Below, one piece after another: positions 8,571-12,210 of a DNA stretch of 12,210 nucleotides. Location of the stretch: NCBI GenBank assembly GCA_028286165.1, contig JAPYMU010000126.1:1-12210 (forward strand), written 5' to 3'. Positions within the stretch are counted from its first letter, which is position 1. Each line of letters opens with the position of its first letter. The position numbers were made by a program, and so were the translations under genes. The stretch comes from Spongiicolonus versatilis (GTDB lineage Bacteria; Pseudomonadota; Gammaproteobacteria; Arenicellales; Spongiicolonaceae). The notes under the pieces were generated by a model. That model saw nothing but the letters and a program-made list of their open reading frames with translations, made no database searches and was not told the DNA's origin.

Positions 8571-9433
8571 TGTTGCCCCTTGCGCGTGATGACGGTGTAG
8601 AACACCCAGCACAGCAGCAGAATGATGAGGAAGTAAATCAGCGACATCGCGGCCGCGGTGCCGAGGTCGAACTGCCCCAGCGCAATCTTGACCAGGTCGA
8701 TGGAAAGGAAGGTGGTGGTGTTGCCGGGCCCGCCGCCGGTCAGCACGAACGGCTCGGTGTAAATCATAAAACTGTCCATGAAACGCAGCAGGATGGCGAT
8801 GGTCAGCACATGCTTCATCTTCGGCAGTTCGATGTACCGGAACACCGCCCATCTCGAGGCGCCGTCGATTTTCGCCGCCTGGTAATACGGCTGCGGAATC
8901 GCGCACAGCCCGGCGTACGACAACAGCACCACCAGCGAAGTCCAGTGCCACACATCCATCACCACGCAGGTAATCCAGGCCGCGAGCGGTTGCTGGGTGA
9001 AGTTGTATGAGACGCCCAAGCCGTTGACCGCGCGGCCGAGCAACCCGATATCGGGCAGCGCCAGAATGTTCCACATCGCGCCGACCACATTCCACGGGAT
9101 CAGCAGCGGCAGCGCCATCAATACCAGGCAGAAAGCGACTCCGATGCCGCGCCGCGGCATGGTGATGGCGATGAGCACGCCGAGGGGTATTTCAATGGCG
9201 AGGATCGCCGCGGAAAAAATAATCTGGCGCAGCAGCGATTGGTGGAAACGGTCGGATAGCAGCACCTGGCGAAACCACTCCACGCCGCTCCAGAAAAACA
9301 CATTGTCGCCGAAAGTCTCCTGCACCGAATAGTTGACCACCGTCATCAGCGGCAGCACCGCGTTGAACGCGACCAGCGCCAGCATCGGCAGCAGCAGGAG
9401 CCAGGCTTTGGGATTGGGTTTGCGGTCAATCAT
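8567..9433 (-). CDS. glpP: Glycerol ABC transporter permease GlpP
   Basis: GlpP is the MalF-like inner-membrane permease that pairs with GlpQ in the GlpSTPQUV glycerol importer. The ATG at 9433-9431 starts MIDRKPNPKAWLLLLP and overlaps the end of glpT by 8 nt; the product is 288 aa, normal for the family. About six membrane segments are visible, the first at residues 8-30. Conserved stretches include LMTVVNYSVQETFG, LPLLIPWNVVGAMWN, MDVWHWTSLVVLLSYAGL and the EAA loop YYQAAKIDGASRWAVFRYIELP, then RFMDSFMIYTEPFVLTGGGP. It is the only gene of the transporter that is whole, but its partners are all damaged, so it is probably not useful as it stands. Confidence 0.9.
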
Positions 9434-10296
9434 GCGCCGCGTCTTCCCCGGCCAGCCAGCCGTTTTGGTACAGATGCGTGTATGCCGGGTCGAAAGCGAT
9501 GCGCGGGTTGGCGTCCGGGAGCGCATCGTTTCCCAGCACGAAGACTTTAAGGCGGACATCGGCCAGCGCGATTTCCACGATGCGCGAACGGCCGACATCG
9601 TCGACGCGCTTGACGGTGACCGGTATGCCGTCGTCGCAGAAACGAATGTGCTCGGGGCGGACGCCTAATTCCATGTTGCGGCAGCGCCTCGGTCTGGTCG
9701 TGCGTGACATAAATCATCGTGAAGTCGAAGCGCTGGTGCAGCAGTTTCAAGTTGGAGCGCAGTTTCCATTTCAAGTGCGGGTCGATGACGGTCAGCGGCT
9801 CGTCAAACAACATCGCGTTGACGTCATCGCGCACCAGGCCGCGCCCGAGGGAAATTTTCTGCTTGGCGTCGGCGGTCAAGCCGGCGGCGCGGCGGTTCAA
9901 ATCCGAAGTCAGGCCGAGTATGTCGGCGATTTCCCCGACCCGCCGTTGCACATCGGTCTCCGCGACGCCGCGGTTGCGCATCGGGAACGCGAGGTTTTGG
10001 TGCACCGTCATCGTGTCATAAACCACCGGAAACTGAAACACCTGGGCGATGTTGCGCTGCTCCGGGCGCAGCGCGGTGACATCCTCGTCGTCGAACAGCA
10101 CGCGCCCGGTGGTCGGCGCGACCAAACCCGAGATGATGTTCAGCAGAGTGGATTTGCCGCAACCGGACGGCCCCAGCAGCGCGTGCGCGCCGCCGTCCTC
10201 CCACCGCTGGTCGAGCGGTTTGAGCGCCCAGTCGTCCGCGCCATCCGGCGCCTTGATGTAGGAATGGGCAAGGTTGTCGAATTGAATTTCCGCCAT
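9426..10296 (-). pseudogene. glpT: Glycerol ABC transporter ATPase GlpT, internal deletion and frameshift
   Basis: GlpT is one of the two different ATPases that power glycerol import (MalK/UgpC-like). The ATG at 10296-10294 follows glpS by 9 nt, with AGG about 6 nt upstream. Residues 1-205 are normal: Walker A GPSGCGKST (42-50), Q-loop Gln88, Walker B AMLFDEP (Asp165, Glu166) and H-loop His199 (YVTHDQTEAL). The ABC signature is degenerate, reading LTADAKQ instead of LSGGQ. After Leu205 (codon at 9684-9682) the sequence jumps, in another frame, to MELGVRPEHIRF (from 9674) and the C-terminal regulatory domain GIPVTVKRVDDVGRSRIV to the TGA at 9426-9428. Roughly 85 residues that homologues carry here (after the H-loop and the start of the C-terminal domain) are missing. 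Confidence 0.85.
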
Positions 10297-10305
10297 GGTC
10301 GGCCT

Positions 10306-11376
10306 TTATGAAAATTCCGGCGCGGCGACCGTCCGGCCCGCGGAATCGAAAACCATGAAGCAACGCGTGTCGATGAACAAATCCACTTCGGCGTTGATTT
10401 GATAGTCGCGGATTTCATGCGTTTGCGCGACCCATTCGTGACCCGCGACATCGAGGTGCAAGAAACTCTCCGAGCCGGCGATTTCGGTGATTTGAATCTT
10501 GCCGCGCGCATGCGCCACCGACGGCGCATCCGGTTCGCTTAACAACAGGTGATACGGCCGGCAGGCAAAAGTGTATGAATTTTCAGCAAGGGATTTCAGG
10601 CCGCCGTCCGCCGCAAACGACAGTCCGTTGTGATTGCTGATGCGGTTGCCGCTTTTAACCATGGTTGCCTCATTGAGCGGCGGATTGGAGAAAGTGCGCG
10701 CGGTGAGCAGGTCCTGCGGCTGGTAGAACACTTCGCGGGTGGGGCCGAACTGGGTGACGGCTCCTTCATGCAGAGTCGCCGTGTTGCCGCCCAGCAGCAA
10801 TGCCTCGGTCGGGTCGGTGGTGGCATAGACCACGGTGGATTCCCGGCCGGCGAATACCTCCAGCAGTTCCTCGCGCAATTCTTCGCGCAACTTAAAATCC
10901 AGGTTCACCAGGGGCTCATCCAGCAGCACCAGCCGGGCATTTTTCACCAGTGCGCGCGCGATGGCGACCCGCTGCTGCTGGCCGCCGGAAAGTTCCTGCG
11001 GCTTGCGTTTCAGCAATGGGGCAAGTTTAAGCCACCCGGCCACTTTTTGAACCCGGCGGTCAATGTCATGCTTTGACTCGCCGGATGCCCGCAGCGGCGA
11101 AGCGATGTTTTCATAAACGGTCAAGGTGGGGTAGTTAATGAACTGCTGGTAGACCATCGCGACATCGCGGCGGCGGACCGATAATCCGGTCACATCCTGT
11201 TTGTTGAAATGCAGGCGGCCGGTGGTGGGCTGCTCAAGCCCGGCCATCAGCCGCATCAACGTGGTTTTCCCGGACAGCGTGGGCCCGAGGAGGATGTTGA
11301 AAGCGCCGGGGGCCAGCGCCAGGCTGGTTTCGGCGATGTGGGTTTGGCCGCCGACAGTTTTGCTGATGTTGGCAAG
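10306..11376 (-). pseudogene. glpS: Glycerol ABC transporter ATPase GlpS, start codon lost
   Basis: GlpS is the second ATPase of the GlpSTPQUV importer. Family similarity runs without a break for 356 codons from LANISKTVGGQTHIAE (codon CTT at 11376-11374) to TAA at 10306. Counting from that Leu: Walker A GPTLSGKTT (31-39), VYQQFINYPTLTVYENI, LSGGQ (129-133) and Walker B LVLLDEP (Asp153, Glu154). The H-loop position is Thr187 (YATTDPTEALLLGG) rather than His, which I recall as usual for GlpS. A MalK-type C-terminal domain follows. Directly before the CTT is an in-frame TAA, so the usual Met and next few residues are gone; the first later starts (TTG 11259, ATG 11256) lie after Walker A and would give an inactive ATPase. 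The 5' end is fused to glpR. Confidence 0.85.
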
Positions 11377-11377
11377 T

Positions 11378-12007
11378 TATAATCTCGTGGGTGACCCGGA
11401 CCTCGCGGTAGTCGTAATCCAGCAGCGCGCCCTCCATATCCACCGCGGAGGCGCCGATAACCGCGTAATCCACCTTGTACTGGGCGGCAAACAGGGCCGC
11501 CGCGTCGCCCACAATGCCGCCGTCTTCACGGCGGACAATGCCGCTGGCGGTAACAACTTCAATTCCCTTGCAGGGGTACAGGATGTTAATCACGTTCACG
11601 TTGTTGGTGATGACCAGCAGCCCGCTGTGGGCGGTTAACTGGCGCGCCACTTCCTCGGTGGTGGTGCCGATATTGATGAACAGTGAAGAATGATTCGGAA
11701 TCATGGCCGCAACCGCGCGGCCGATGCGGCGTTTGGCTTCCGTGGCCAGGTTGCGCCGCGCCTGGTATCCCAGATTGGCGACGCCGCCGCAAATAACGCC
11801 GCCGCCGTGCACTCTTTGCAGCAACTGTAATTTGCTGATGTGGTCGAGGTCGCGGCGAATGGACTGCGAGGTGACTTCGTAACGGTGCGCCAGGTCGGCG
11901 ACGCTCACATATCCAATTTCACGCGCCTGCTGCAAAATAGCCGCCTGGCGGCGGGACAGCGCGCCGACGGCCTGCGGAGAACTGTTGATGTGTTTGTTTG
12001 CGTTCAC
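11378..12007 (-). pseudogene. glpR: DeoR-family regulator (GlpR-like), C-terminally truncated
   Basis: GlpR regulators are repressors of glycerol genes and typically sense glycerol 3-phosphate. The start is GTG 12007-12005. A DeoR winged helix-turn-helix is at about residues 18-68 (GYVSVADLAHRYEVTSQSIRR, then RVHGGG). The effector-binding domain follows with INIGTTTEEVARQL, ITNNVNVIN, SGIVRREDGGIVGDAA and IGASAVDMEGALLDYDYREV. Similarity ends at Ile209-Ile210. E. coli GlpR has about 55 more residues (including VDHSKFGRNAMV), which are absent here. The frame instead continues to 11234 through glpS sequence in the wrong frame, so a 257-aa protein with a meaningless tail could be made. Glycerol-gene regulation by this protein is inferred from family and neighbours; no operator was recognised. 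Confidence 0.8.
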
Positions 12008-12040
12008 TTAAAGCGCACCGCTTCTGCCGCCCGGCCGGGT

Positions 12041-12077
12041 AAAAATGGCGCGGAGCCGAAAACCGACTCCGCGCCAT
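12041..12077 (-). terminator. Intrinsic terminator after the binding-protein gene
   Basis: A perfect 11-bp GC-rich stem pairs 12067-12077 with 12045-12055 around an 11-nt loop. On the minus strand it is followed by a T-run (the five A bases at 12041-12045 read on the plus strand, one of them inside the stem). It lies 33 nt after the stop codon of the minus-strand gene at 12111 and 34 nt before the GTG of glpR. It should end or weaken transcription between the two. A 10-bp palindrome CCCGGCCGGG follows at about 12030-12039. No clear promoter for glpR is visible between the terminator and 12007. Confidence 0.8.
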
Positions 12078-12110
12078 CCGGATTACGGGCCGCGCCCGGC
12101 CGCGCAACAA

Positions 12111-12209
12111 TTAACCGCCCGACCAGCGCTTGATGAGTTCATCGTAGTCGATGGTTTTGCCGCGCGGTTTTTCGTTGGACAGTTTTTTCTTGGGCGATCC
12201 GGCTTTGTT
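12111..12209 (-). CDS. glpV: C-terminal end of a probable substrate-binding protein (GlpV-like), partial
   Basis: Only the last 32 codons are in the window, entering from the right edge and ending at TAA (12113-12111). The peptide reads NKAGSPKKKLSNEKPRGKTI followed by DYDELIKRWSGG. The pattern of a lysine-rich stretch, then NEKPxG, then YDELIKxW at the end resembles, from memory, the C-termini of periplasmic glycerol-binding proteins (GlpV, family 1 extracellular solute-binding proteins). The neighbourhood supports that reading, since the rest of a glycerol importer lies just downstream on the same strand. The identification rests on a short tail and could be wrong in detail. Its place before glpR differs from the glpSTPQUV order, where glpV is last. 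Confidence 0.6.
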   Translation of the reverse strand, partial: NKAGSPKKKLSNEKPRGKTIDYDELIKRWSGG

Positions 12210-12210
12210 G

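Noticed and set aside
9672..9690. Programmed ribosomal frameshift in glpT
   Set aside because: No slippery run or following hairpin was seen, and a shift would not restore the roughly 85 missing residues.
11234..12007. A genuine GlpR-GlpS fusion protein
   Set aside because: The glpS part is read in the wrong frame after the junction, so the tail has no GlpS sequence and both ancestral ends are missing.

Overview
The window looks like chromosomal DNA from a GC-rich, Gram-negative, probably uncultured gammaproteobacterium. The evidence is the block fabZ-lpxA-lpxB-rnhB-dnaE-accA, in the order known from Escherichia coli and its relatives, and the E. coli-like lengths of its products (AccA 319 aa, LpxB 383 aa, LpxA 259 aa, DnaE 1176 aa).

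Plus strand, about 1-7733: an intergenic leader (a strong GC hairpin, then a TATAAT promoter immediately before the fabZ ATG) is followed by six tightly packed, intact genes. They cover fatty-acid dehydration (fabZ), the first and fourth conserved steps of lipid A assembly (lpxA, lpxB), ribonucleotide removal from DNA (rnhB), the replicative polymerase (dnaE) and the first committed step of fatty-acid synthesis (accA). Together they tie membrane building to replication. Starts are often TTG or GTG, overlap the previous stop codon, and mostly lack a clear Shine-Dalgarno sequence.

Minus strand, 12210 down to 7735: a glycerol ABC-transporter locus of the GlpSTPQUV type. Reading with transcription it holds the C-terminal end of a probable substrate-binding protein (glpV-like), a strong intrinsic terminator, a DeoR-family regulator (glpR), two ATPases (glpS, glpT), two permeases (glpP, glpQ) and a small membrane protein (glpU, DUF2160 type). 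It runs convergently into accA with one base between the stop codons.

The main observation is that this second locus is broken in three places by what look like internal deletions. GlpR loses its C-terminal part and is joined out of frame to a GlpS lacking its start codon. GlpT lacks a middle segment of roughly 85 residues and is frameshifted there. GlpQ loses its last part and is joined to a GlpU lacking its first membrane segment. Only GlpP is whole. Between the scars the frames are clean and well conserved, so the damage is either recent or an artefact of assembly. The neighbouring essential operon shows nothing of the kind. I saw no CRISPR array, RNA gene, insertion sequence or new defence system. 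Homologue lengths and comparisons are from memory, not from a search.
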